64,000 bases of DNA. It comes from Hoeflea sp. 108 (GTDB taxonomy: Bacteria > Pseudomonadota > Alphaproteobacteria > Rhizobiales > Rhizobiaceae). A program made the translations under genes and the position numbers. The notes beneath the pieces were generated by a model. The model did not search any database. It was given only the letters and a program-made list of their open reading frames with translations, and was not told the origin of the DNA. Position 1 is the stretch's first letter. The number at the start of each line of letters is the position of its first letter. Positions 55,392 through 63,409 of the stretch are shown piece after piece. The stretch covers positions 37,793 through 101,792 of the forward strand of contig NZ_KB890027.1 of the NCBI RefSeq assembly GCF_000372965.1, read 5' to 3'.

Positions 55392-56272
55392 GCGCACCTG
55401 CTTTCGAAACCGATGTCATCGAAGCCCCCGGTTTTCCGTGGGTTTCTTTTGGCAAAAGTGCAGATGGCCTGCCCGTTGCACTCGTCGACGAGCACGCCTT
55501 CGCCATGGCCCCCGCCCGAGACGGGCGCCATTTCCTTGTAATCGGGTGGCGTATCCGGCGGCCCATGGCCGACTGGACGCGGAGCGACTTCTACGGTCAT
55601 GGCGGCGACCTTGCCGATGAGAACGCCTTCCGGACAAAGGTTCTGGAAAACGCCGAACACCAGCGCGAGAAGATCGCCCTCGGCCGACGCGAGGAGCGAT
55701 CCACGGCGAGTACACCATGGGGTCCGTCACAGGGGGCGACCGTGTATGCTGACGGCATTGTCTTCCACTCGACGGCTGGCCATGGCGGCTTCCTTCTTTC
55801 GCCCGACCGCAACCGCAAGGTTCATCCGTCGATCCGCGTCGCCGGCGGGGCCTATGAGGAGGATGAGGCCTGGGCGATCGTCGCCTTCAGCTTTCCGCAT
55901 TTGTTCACCGCTTTCGAGCGCCGGGCTGCGGAAAAGACGATGAAGGACAGCTTCCCGGATGCGTGGGAGGCGATCACCGGCAATGTGCTTGGTGCGGGTG
56001 AATCCTGGACGAAGGACGAACGTGCATTCTTCGCGCAGCACCGCGACGACTGGATCGTCATCTGGGCGATCATCTGCGACCACCAACCCGGCTTCACCGA
56101 AGTAATCGCCACCCCCGGCGGTAAACGCGGGCCGGGTAGCGAGGAACGCCGGTTCCTCGTTCCTTCGGTTGAATATCGTGTCGGCCGCTTCGGCTTCATC
56201 ATCGATCCGGAGCGACACGCCGTCTATGGCGGGCCTTCGAGCTTTGTCGGCTGGCAGGGGAGACCAGCGTAA
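55388..56272 (+). CDS. DUF7007-like protein
   Basis: A 294-residue protein containing STPWGPSQGATVYADGIVFH, then STAGHGGFLLS, typical of a domain found on rhizobial plasmids. Function unknown. Start set by ATGA overlap with the gene before; its stop shares one base with the next start. Confidence 0.65.
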   Translation: MSAPAFETDVIEAPGFPWVSFGKSADGLPVALVDEHAFAMAPARDGRHFLVIGWRIRRPMADWTRSDFYGHGGDLADENAFRTKVLENAEHQREKIALGRREERSTASTPWGPSQGATVYADGIVFHSTAGHGGFLLSPDRNRKVHPSIRVAGGAYEEDEAWAIVAFSFPHLFTAFERRAAEKTMKDSFPDAWEAITGNVLGAGESWTKDERAFFAQHRDDWIVIWAIICDHQPGFTEVIATPGGKRGPGSEERRFLVPSVEYRVGRFGFIIDPERHAVYGGPSSFVGWQGRPA

Positions 56273-56595
56273 TGGTCGCGCGAGGTCGCCGAGCGCGGCT
56301 CTTTCGCATGGAGGAAGCTCGCCGGCAAATCCAGCGTCAGCTGGACATGATCGACCGGCAGATCACGCGGCGCATGGCAGCGCTGATCCCGCAACTGCAT
56401 CCGCGCCAGACCACGTATCGGCGCGGGAAGTCACCAGACCCTGGCGCATTCCTCGAACGGTATCGTGCCAATCTGGCTGCGATCACGGCGGAACGTCAGC
56501 CGGAAATCGACGCCTTGACCCGTAAACTGGCACGCCAGGAAAGCACTATCACGGCATTGCGGGCGCAGCTCGACCCGGAAGAACTGTGTGCGTGA
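56272..56595 (+). CDS. Small basic coiled-coil hypothetical protein
   Basis: A 107-residue protein rich in arginine and glutamine, probably coiled-coil in its first third (MEEARRQIQRQLDMIDRQI) and its end (LTRKLARQESTITALRAQL). It is the last gene of a three-gene coupled run. Not recognised. Confidence 0.6.
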   Translation: MVARGRRARLFRMEEARRQIQRQLDMIDRQITRRMAALIPQLHPRQTTYRRGKSPDPGAFLERYRANLAAITAERQPEIDALTRKLARQESTITALRAQLDPEELCA

Positions 56596-57077
56596 CGCGG
56601 ATGTCGTTCTCGCCGCGGTACGACATTCATTCGTGGCGATGATGCTGGTTACAACCATGGTGACCAGATCGCTCCCGGCAAATCGTGGATGACCTTCGGC
56701 AGCGCGGCTGGCCATGAAACACCATGGCGGTGCGGGTCGACCGGGCGCTTACCGGTCTGCATGCCGGTGTCACAGACCATCCCTCGCCGCTCTTCCCGGC
56801 GGGTTTGTTGCGGTCTGAACCAGCGGCTGGCCCCTTCAAGGCCGCTATCGCGCCGCGGAGCGGCCGGAACCCCGCCGATCTCGGCAAGGCCGGCCCGCGT
56901 CCCGCGCAGGGACCAGTGAAGAACTGGCCCCGGCTTGTCCGCAAGCCGGCCTCGCTCGCCTGGCAGGGTCCGGACCCTGAAGCGTCCAGCTTCCGCTGGT
57001 TCCTTTCGACCGCACCCGCAGGAAAGACCGGCCGAGGGCCGGATCACCTGAAGGGCATCGCTAGAAAGGTAAGCTCA
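56596..57077 (+). other. GC-rich hairpin-bearing leader
   Basis: No convincing gene. CCAGT/ACTGG (56913-56927) and CCGGCTT/AAGCCGG (56930-56949) are tandem hairpins. GAACCAGCGG (56817-56826) pairs with CCGCTGGTTC (56993-57002) around them. The region looks structured and precedes a single gene. Confidence 0.5.
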
Positions 57078-57665
57078 ATGTCCAGTTCAACCCGCTCCCC
57101 CAAGTCCAAGGCCCGCATCGTCCCGCTCCGCAAGGGCACGACCCTCGAAATGGTCCGGCTTTGCTGCCCTGACGGCAACCAGGCCGCGCTCATCTCCGAA
57201 AGTTTCGGCCTTCCGGTCCTCGACAGCGACGGCATCCGCGACTTCCACCAGCGCAGCCTGATCGAAGGCGCCGATACCCTCTCCGAGGGGCTTTCCGACA
57301 AGGCGATGCAGATTCACCTGCAGCGGATCGTCGGCTCCTATGTCGGCTCCGCCTACGGGGCAGGTCAGTTCTACTCCAAGGCCGTCACCGAGGCGAAAGA
57401 CGCCACGGCCAAGCTCGCCAACGACATCCGCGACGAGGATCTGGACGGACCGGTCGGTTTCGACAGCAACGCCCAGCGCAAGCGCGAATTCGCGGCCGAC
57501 ATGGGGCTTCAGTCCCACGCCCTGCGCATGGCCGCCGAGGGTGCCGTCGCCGCTTACGAGCATATCGTCGGCGAGACCTGGAAGCCCTACGAGCGTCAGG
57601 TCGAAAATCCCGGCCAGACCGTCAGCCGGCAGGCGGCCGACCTCCAGATGGCGGCGCTCGGCTAG
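57078..57665 (+). CDS. Hypothetical protein of plasmid block
   Basis: A 195-residue protein with FGLPVLDSDGIRDFHQRSLI and AYEHIVGETWKPYERQ, not recognised. ATG 57078 is used; the open frame to 56724 runs through the structured leader. A UUCG-loop terminator follows 8 bases after its stop, so it is monocistronic. Confidence 0.65.
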   Translation: MSSSTRSPKSKARIVPLRKGTTLEMVRLCCPDGNQAALISESFGLPVLDSDGIRDFHQRSLIEGADTLSEGLSDKAMQIHLQRIVGSYVGSAYGAGQFYSKAVTEAKDATAKLANDIRDEDLDGPVGFDSNAQRKREFAADMGLQSHALRMAAEGAVAAYEHIVGETWKPYERQVENPGQTVSRQAADLQMAALG

Positions 57666-57673
57666 CCAATCCC

Positions 57674-57695
57674 GGGCGGAGCTTCGGCTCCGCCC
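57674..57695 (+). terminator. Terminator with TTCG tetraloop
   Basis: GGGCGGAGC (57674-57682) and GCTCCGCCC (57687-57695) enclose the stable loop TTCG. The following sequence is T-rich (TCATCTTCCC) but lacks a long T-run. Confidence 0.7.
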
Positions 57696-57786
57696 TCATC
57701 TTCCCATCGAGGCTGGTGTCCTTGCGGACACCGGCCTTTTCGCATGTGCGTCGCCAAGGAAACCCGACAAATGAAAACGATCCTGC

Positions 57787-57980
57787 AGGCCGCGCCAGTC
57801 GCGGCCGTCACGAATGTTGGTCCTGCTTCGGTCCTCGGCCCGCGAAACGGCTGCGCCGTCCTTCACTGACGTTGCGGCCCGCAACCGACATCTATCCTTT
57901 TTCCGATTGCTCTCGAGCGGGTTCGCGAACCTGCGGTCCTGCGCCTGCGGACCTCGTGACGGCCGCGACTGGCGCGGCCT
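57787..57980 (+). other. Large inverted repeat immediately upstream of ardC
   Basis: Bases 57787-57813 and 57954-57980 are perfect 27-base inverted copies (AGGCCGCGCCAGTCGCGG begins the left arm) with a 140-base spacer. Each arm also folds alone (GGCCGCG-CCAGT-CGCGGCC). Inside the arms a further imperfect pairing (GGTCC..CGCGAA with TTCGCG..GGACC) extends the stem. The right arm ends five bases before the TGGAGG ribosome site of ardC. It could be an mRNA switch or a single-stranded-DNA promoter. Confidence 0.8.
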
Positions 57981-57999
57981 TGAATGGAGGTTTTGGAAA

Positions 58000-58926
58000 A
58001 TGAGCAGGAAAGATTGCAAACCCCGGGTCGATATCTATGCGAAGATCACCGACCGCATCGTCGCGGATCTGGAAAAGGGTGTGCGCCCGTGGGTCAAGCC
58101 CTGGAGTGCGGCCAATACGACAGGTCGCATCACGCGGCCGCTGCGCCACAATGGGCTGCCGTATCAGGGCATCAATACGATGCTTCTCTGGTCGGAAGCA
58201 GTGGCGAGAGGCTTTGTCTCGCCCACCTGGATGACGTTCAAGCAGAGCGTTGAACTCGGCGGTCATGTCCGCAAGGGCGAGACCGGCTCGATGGTCGTCT
58301 ACGCCAGCCGCTTCACCCGCACAGAAACTGATGTGAAAGGCGAGGAAGTCGAACGCGGCATTCCCTTCCTCAAGGCCTATACCGTGTTCTGCGCCGATCA
58401 GATCGATGACCTGCCGGCGCAGTATTACGGCAATCCCGCGCCGGTGGCCGATCCGGTCGAGCGCATCGAGCATGCCGATGCCTTCTTCACCAATACCGGC
58501 GCTATCATCCGCCACGGCGGAGACAAGGCATTCTTCAATCCGGCGCTCGACATCGTGCAGATGCCGCCCTTCGAGAGCTTTCGCGATGCCCCGAGTTACT
58601 ATGCGACGTTAGGGCATGAGCTGACCCATTGGGTTGGATCGGAAAAGCGGCTTGATCGCAATCTCTCCCGCTACCACAAGCATCGCTCCTTCAGGGCGCA
58701 CGAAGAATTGGTCGCGGATCTGGGCGGTTGTTTCCTGGCGGCCGATCTCGGCATCGTCCCTGAACTGGAACCGAGGCCCGATCACGCGAGCTATCTGGCC
58801 AGCTGGCTTGAAATTCTCAAGAACGAGAAGCGCTTCATTTTCGCCGCGGCGGCGCATGCCCAGCGCGCCGTCAACTATCTGCACGATCTCCAGCCGGGTG
58901 CGACGCAGGTCGCGGAGGCGGCGTGA
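58000..58926 (+). CDS. ardC: ArdC-type antirestriction protein (ssDNA-binding, zincin metallopeptidase domain)
   Basis: A 308-residue protein. The N-terminal DUF1738-type ssDNA-binding half has DIYAKITDRIVADLEKGVRPWVKPW across its start and GLPYQGINTMLLW. The C-terminal half has the zinc motif HELTH (in LGHELTHWVGSEKR) and a downstream EELVADLGGCFL. ArdC proteins protect entering plasmid DNA from restriction. ATG 58000 follows TGGAGG; an earlier in-frame ATG at 57814 lies inside the inverted-repeat leader. Confidence 0.9.
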   Translation: MSRKDCKPRVDIYAKITDRIVADLEKGVRPWVKPWSAANTTGRITRPLRHNGLPYQGINTMLLWSEAVARGFVSPTWMTFKQSVELGGHVRKGETGSMVVYASRFTRTETDVKGEEVERGIPFLKAYTVFCADQIDDLPAQYYGNPAPVADPVERIEHADAFFTNTGAIIRHGGDKAFFNPALDIVQMPPFESFRDAPSYYATLGHELTHWVGSEKRLDRNLSRYHKHRSFRAHEELVADLGGCFLAADLGIVPELEPRPDHASYLASWLEILKNEKRFIFAAAAHAQRAVNYLHDLQPGATQVAEAA

Positions 58927-59867
58927 TGCTGCATTCTCCGAACATCATGGGGGAGGGCGCTGAGCCTTCCCCGCTCCGCTTGCGCGCGCTATCGCTTGGC
59001 GCTGGCGTGCAATCCACCACACTCGCTCTGATGGCGGCCCATGGCGAGATCGGCCCCATGCCCGACTGCGCTATTTTCGCTGATACCGGCTGGGAGCCTC
59101 AGGCCGTCTACGATCATCTCGCATGGCTGATGTCGCCGAACGTCTTGCCGTTCCCGGTCCATATTGTCTCGGACGGCAATATTCGCGAGCAGCTGATCGC
59201 GGCCGGGCAGGGCAACCGCTGGGCCTCGATCCCCGCCTTCGCCAGGACCGTCACGCCGGCAGGCGCGGTGGTCCCGGTTTTTGACGAGGACGACGAGGGC
59301 GAGCTCATCGAAGTCGCCACGCGCCAGACGACGACGGAGACCGTCTCGATCGGCATGATCCGTCGCCAGTGCACTACGGACTATAAGATTGTTCCAATCC
59401 GTCGGAAGGTGCGTGAGCTGGCGGGCCTGACGCGCAAGCGCTCTCCCTCGTTTCCGGTCGTCGAATGCTGGATAGGCATCTCGACGGACGAGATTGTTCG
59501 GGCAAAGCCGAGTTTCGAGGCGTGGCAGGTCAAGCGCTTCCCGCTGATCGAAAAGCGCTTGAGCAGGCGGGATTGCCTCGCCTGGCTGCGTCGGCACGAC
59601 TATCCCGATCCTCCGAAAAGCGCGTGCATCGGCTGCCCGTTTCACAGCAACGCCGTATGGCGATCGATGCGCGAACAGGATGCCGTTGCATGGCAGGACG
59701 CCGTCGAGGTCGACCGGGCGCTGCGGACAGGACTCAGGGGCATTCGCGGCGAGGTATACCTGCATCGATCCTGCGTGCCGCTCGAGGACGTCGATCTATC
59801 GACCGCCGCTGACCGCGGGCAGCTCGATCTCTGGCCGAATGAGTGCGAGGGCATGTGCGGTGTATGA
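58926..59867 (+). CDS. PAPS reductase/PP-loop family protein (plasmid type)
   Basis: A 313-residue adenine-nucleotide alpha-hydrolase-like protein. The PP-loop is ALSLGAGVQSTTLALMA near residue 20, and a cysteine cluster CIGCPF (about residue 235) could bind a metal or iron-sulfur cluster. It overlaps the ardC stop (TGATG). Its partners are antirestriction genes rather than sulfate assimilation genes, and PP-loop enzymes also occur in DNA-modification systems, so nucleic-acid chemistry is a reasonable alternative to sulfur reduction. Confidence 0.8.
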   Translation: MLHSPNIMGEGAEPSPLRLRALSLGAGVQSTTLALMAAHGEIGPMPDCAIFADTGWEPQAVYDHLAWLMSPNVLPFPVHIVSDGNIREQLIAAGQGNRWASIPAFARTVTPAGAVVPVFDEDDEGELIEVATRQTTTETVSIGMIRRQCTTDYKIVPIRRKVRELAGLTRKRSPSFPVVECWIGISTDEIVRAKPSFEAWQVKRFPLIEKRLSRRDCLAWLRRHDYPDPPKSACIGCPFHSNAVWRSMREQDAVAWQDAVEVDRALRTGLRGIRGEVYLHRSCVPLEDVDLSTAADRGQLDLWPNECEGMCGV

Positions 59868-60513
59868 GGCCGGCTTTGCCCCCGTAACGTTCGGGCCCAT
59901 CACACGCGAGGAGCTTAACGCCCATCTCGTTCTATAGGGTCACAGGATGGGCGAGATCCACCGCCCGACGCGCGGCTGGTCCTACGGCCTGCGCCACGAG
60001 GGCCGGCTGCTTGCCGTCGTCGCGACCGACACGCTCATACGTGAGCGTGTCGCCGGCTTGACGCGGCACGATGCAGTCGAGCTTTCGCGCCTGTGCGCAG
60101 CAAAACCGGATCTCTGCCGCGTGGCGCTGCGCCTCTGGCGATCCTTCGCCTTCCCGGCAATTGCTGTCGCACGCGGCTGCCGCTGGGCGGTCAGCTATCA
60201 GGATGCCGCCCTCCACAGCGGCAATCTCTTTCGGTTCGACGGGTGGGTTACACTCGGTCGATCGCGGAGCGGGACCGACTCCCGGTCCGGACGCCGGGGC
60301 CGAAGAAAGGTCATCTGGGGCTGGTGCGACGATCCGCAAATCAGGCGGAGCCGGGCCGTCGGTCTGGCGACGACGCCGACGGAGCGAAAGAGCGGACCGA
60401 TTACCTTCAACGCCGAGGATGGCGTCGCGGCTGTTCCCTTCCAGATCGGCGATCTTGTCAATGTAGACGAGAATATCTACATTACTGGCAAGAACTATCT
60501 ACATGGAGGCCCC
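59839..60513 (+). pseudogene. Mom-like/GNAT DNA-modification protein interrupted by amber codon
   Basis: Frame 1 from ATG 59839 (or GTG 59860) reads FAPVTFGPITREELNAHLVL, then TAG at 59935-59937, then continues in the same frame as GHRMGEIHRPTRG. The stop sits where a tryptophan codon (TGG) would be one base away. Downstream, VELSRLCAAKPD and AVSYQDAALHSGNLFRFDGW resemble the Mom-type acyltransferase pattern; VIWGW ends the similarity near 60330. There is no stop before vapB, so the frame runs on to 60759. The 5' end overlaps the PAPS-reductase-like gene. Confidence 0.5.
60462..60503 (+). promoter_or_regulatory. vapBC operator/promoter
   Basis: TGTAGA (60462-60467) and TCTACA (60476-60481) form an inverted repeat; TATCTACAT occurs at 60474-60482 and again at 60496-60504, 22 bases (two helical turns) apart. 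It lies directly before the vapB ribosome site, as expected for binding by the VapBC complex. Confidence 0.55.
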
Positions 60514-60759
60514 ATGCCAATCAATGTCAATAACCCGGAGGCTGATGCGCTGACGCGCAGGTTCGCCCATATGGCCGGCGTCAGCATCACCGATGCGATC
60601 GTCATCGCGATGAAGGAGGCGATCGAGCGCCGGCGTGATGCCGAGAGCCCGCTTCAGACGGCTGCACGGCTTCGTGAAAAGCATGGCGTGTCGCTGCGCA
60701 AGGCGGCGAAGAAGCCGCTCCCGCGCGAAGCTTTCGACAAGATGTGGGAATCGGAGTGA
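60514..60759 (+). CDS. vapB: VapB-type antitoxin
   Basis: An 81-residue antitoxin of the Rv0623/VapB type: MPINVNNPEADALTRRFAHM, then GVSITDAIVIAMKEAIERR and a C-terminal toxin-binding tail ending FDKMWESE. GGAGG lies six bases before ATG 60514. The upstream frame is open and in phase but belongs to the Mom-like remnant. Its stop overlaps the vapC start (TGATG). Confidence 0.88.
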   Translation: MPINVNNPEADALTRRFAHMAGVSITDAIVIAMKEAIERRRDAESPLQTAARLREKHGVSLRKAAKKPLPREAFDKMWESE

Positions 60760-61163
60760 TGTTCGTCGACGCGTGCGCGATCATCGCCGTGCTGTCCGAT
60801 GAACCGGAAGCGGGCCGCGTCTCCGATGCCATCGCTTCCGGGAAGAATGCCTTCACCTCGCCGGTCGCCGTGCTTGAGGCGGTGCTCGGTCTTGCGCGTC
60901 CCGACAAGTTTGGTCTTTCGGTATCGGAGGTGGAGCCGATCGTTGCCGAGTTCCTCGACGAGCGCGGGATCGAGGTCCGGGATCTGCCGCCTGCAGCCGA
61001 GACCACCAGGCTGGCACTGTCGGCGGCTCACCGGTATCGCTCCGGCCGCCATGGCCTCAATCTCGGCGATTGCCTGCATTACGCCTGTGCGAAATATTTC
61101 GCGGTGCCCATTTTGGCCACGGCCGACGAGTTTCGCCAAACCGACGTTGCCACCGTTCCGTAA
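60759..61163 (+). CDS. vapC: VapC-type PIN-domain RNase toxin
   Basis: A 134-residue PIN-domain protein. The acidic active-site residues appear as D4 (MFVDACAIIAVL), E (AVLEAVLGLAR) and D (NLGDCLHYACAK); ILATADEF is the last conserved strand. It cleaves RNA (typically tRNA) unless bound by VapB. It contributes to replicon maintenance. Confidence 0.88.
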   Translation: MFVDACAIIAVLSDEPEAGRVSDAIASGKNAFTSPVAVLEAVLGLARPDKFGLSVSEVEPIVAEFLDERGIEVRDLPPAAETTRLALSAAHRYRSGRHGLNLGDCLHYACAKYFAVPILATADEFRQTDVATVP

Positions 61164-61841
61164 CGAATGCCACCTCGGTCCCGAGGCCAGGAGGCGGCGC
61201 GCCTTAGCCGGCTGTAGTTTGTCGGTCCGCGATCGGGACCCCGCCTGTACGGTCGCCCCTAGCGGTTAGCCATTCAGCTTGAAACGAGAGCCGGATAGGC
61301 AGATTGCCGGTCGCTTCTCCCTATCGCGCACCATAGACGCAGCGTCGTTTCAATCCGTGGGTCAGCCTGACGCGTCGTGTCGGGCGCTTCTCTCGGTGAT
61401 CTCCCAGTGCGTCACCGTGTCGAAGCCGGTGCGAGACAATGTGGCTGCGGTCCCGCCTTTGGATCTGAGGCGCTGCGTGGCCTGACTGCGGCCGCGATGG
61501 GCTCTCGACCGAAAAGTCGCGGGCTCTTGGGTATGACGCCGTCGACGGAAATGCCGATCTTCATTCCGGTTTCCACAAGGCCACGCCCATCTGCGTTCTC
61601 GATGTGACTGGTCTGACCGAAGGAGGATCCCGCGAGCGGTCTCTCGATCTTGTCCCGGCAACGGCCTTCGCGACTTTCTTCCCCTGACGGCTGCGCCGCC
61701 ATTCCTCGCGGACCAAGAAAGTCGCTCCCGGCCGCCTTCCACTTCGTTCCAGCCTTTCAGGTGCCAGTCGATCGCCTCCGGTCCACCGACCGTCATCGAG
61801 GTCGCGATGGGCGCGGCCCGAGCAACAAAGGAATGAGACAC
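61164..61841 (+). other. Long non-coding region before DUF736 gene
   Basis: No convincing gene in about 680 bases; open frames here lack family-like sequence. GCGACTTTCTT (61670-61680) and AAGAAAGTCGC (61715-61725) form a perfect 11-base inverted repeat with a 34-base spacer. The region resembles the other structured leaders in this block. Confidence 0.5.
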
Positions 61842-62150
61842 ATGGCTACCATCGGCACCTTCGCTTCCACGGGCAACGGCTTCAGCGGCTCGATCAAGAC
61901 CCTCAACCTCAACGTCAAGGCCAAGCTGGTCCGCATCGACAACCCCTCCGACAAGGGACCGCACTTCCGCATCTTCTCCGGCAATGTCGAACTCGGCGCC
62001 GCCTGGCAGAAGGTCTCCGCTGAAGGTCGCGACTACCTCTCGGTCAAGCTGGACGACCCGAGCTTCCCCGCTCCGATCTACGCCACCCTGATCGAGGTGG
62101 AAGGCGAGGAAGGCCTGCAGCTGATCTGGTCCCGCCCCAACCGGGACTGA
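61842..62150 (+). CDS. DUF736 protein
   Basis: A 102-residue protein with IGTFASTGNGFSGSIKTLNL near the start and a beta-rich remainder ending QLIWSRP, as in DUF736. These small proteins are abundant on rhizobial plasmids and ICEs; the function is unknown. ATG 61842 is used; an in-frame ATG three codons earlier is possible. A terminator follows. Confidence 0.9.
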   Translation: MATIGTFASTGNGFSGSIKTLNLNVKAKLVRIDNPSDKGPHFRIFSGNVELGAAWQKVSAEGRDYLSVKLDDPSFPAPIYATLIEVEGEEGLQLIWSRPNRD

Positions 62151-62160
62151 TCGCCCCGAC

Positions 62161-62192
62161 AGAGGACCCCGCCGCACAGGCGGGGTTCCTCT
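62161..62192 (+). terminator. Terminator after DUF736 gene
   Basis: AGAGGACCCCGCC (62161-62173) pairs with GGCGGGGTTCCTCT (62179-62192), one bulged base, around the loop GCACA. No T-run follows, so termination may be partial. Confidence 0.6.
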
Positions 62193-62451
62193 CAGCTATG
62201 GAGAAGCCGGAACCAGGCATCGAGCCTGGCCCGACTTTTTTGCTGCCATCCGGTTGGGGGGAGGTCTGCACAGATCGTCCGAGGGTGTCACGGCGTTCCG
62301 AAGGCCCCAAGGACTTCGTGGTACCCCCAAAATGCTGACGCATTTCGGCTCCCCCACTCGCCGGCTCCGCCGGTCGCGTGCCGCGCTCCTTGACCCCTCC
62401 GGCCCACCATGACCGGCGGTGTCGTCTTTCACCAACATCAAGGAGATGAAC

Positions 62452-62616
62452 ATGTCGATCGATCAACACATCGAGGAACTGCGCGCCGAGCTGCGGAACG
62501 CTGTCTACCGCGACGAGCGCCGCGAAACCGAAGCCGCTTTGGAGCTCGCGCTTGCCGAGCGCGAAGCCATCTGGACCGAGCAGGAGGCGCTGATGAGCGC
62601 CGAGCCTCCTTTCTAG
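62452..62616 (+). CDS. Small helical hypothetical protein
   Basis: A 54-residue, strongly helical and charged peptide (IDQHIEELRAELRNAVYRDE). AAGGAG precedes ATG 62452. Not recognised; probably a conserved small plasmid protein. Confidence 0.55.
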   Translation: MSIDQHIEELRAELRNAVYRDERRETEAALELALAEREAIWTEQEALMSAEPPF

Positions 62617-62662
62617 GAGGCTTTCGCCCTGATACCTAATCTCATAGGCCGGATCGACCGGC

Positions 62663-62947
62663 CTATGAGGTTCGCCGAGCCCGGCGATCATGCGGCCGGC
62701 CGCCCGTTTGCGGGCCGTAACCACGCGTGCGTTTGCTACGCAGCAATTCCAGGAAGAGCTGCACTGCCTCTTCCTCTTTGTTGAAATGATGTTGCATGAC
62801 CTGCCCGCGCGCGCCGATGCGCCCCCATCTACGGGTCAGGCAGACGTCTCCGAACAGCGTCACCTCGATCGACATGGCGTAAAACCGGGCCATGTTCTTG
62901 GCGGGATCCATCCGCTCGACGTAGAGCTGGTAGGGTTGCGCGATCAT
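62663..62947 (-). CDS. WGR-domain protein
   Basis: A 94-residue protein consisting of a WGR domain: YQLYVERMDPAKNMARFYAM, then CLTRRWGRIGARGQ and a closing helical EEAVQLFLELLRSKRTRGY. WGR domains bind nucleic-acid ends or nicked DNA. Stand-alone versions are common on rhizobial replicons. The start at 62947 is uncertain; TTG 62983 and ATG 62971 are alternatives and none has a good ribosome site. Confidence 0.75.
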   Translation of the reverse strand: MIAQPYQLYVERMDPAKNMARFYAMSIEVTLFGDVCLTRRWGRIGARGQVMQHHFNKEEEAVQLFLELLRSKRTRGYGPQTGGRPHDRRARRTS

Positions 62948-63409
62948 AGGGACAGAATCGCGCTTTACCATTTCAAGGTCCAACGACTTCTATGAATCGG
63001 TTGCTAGTTGCCGATTCATTCTGGTGATGGATCAGCCCAAGCGTTCTGTCGTGATCTACGCCATGGCTCAGTAAGCTCTTCCTCGATCGACGGCTCGCCT
63101 CGTGGCGATGCGCGCGGTACGCCCATATCGGGGTGTATCAAGAAAGTGGGAGAGGTGCCTTTCCGGTTGACGGACGCAAGGCTGCTCGCAGAAAGATGCT
63201 GGGCGAGGCCCTACGGGCACGGCTTTGCTCGCTGCGCTCATCGAACCCGCTTCGCGGTTTCGCCCCATGGGGGCGGCGATCCTCTCGCGGTGCGGCGCTG
63301 CCGTGAGAACCTGATTGCCGCCGGGACAGCGGGAGCGGAGCAGGGCCGGCTGCGCTCGGCAAGCGCACGCGGCTTTGAGATCCCCTGGACGATGAACCGC
63401 CCCCTCCTT
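62948..63409. other. Intergenic region, no gene seen
   Basis: About 460 bases between the minus-strand WGR and DUF1173-type genes. Short open frames exist on both strands but lack family-like sequence. No hairpin with a T-run or RNA gene was recognised. Confidence 0.5.

Noticed and set aside
61279..61485. Small gene in the leader of DUF736
   Set aside because: No ribosome site or family-like sequence; overlaps several equally long chance frames.
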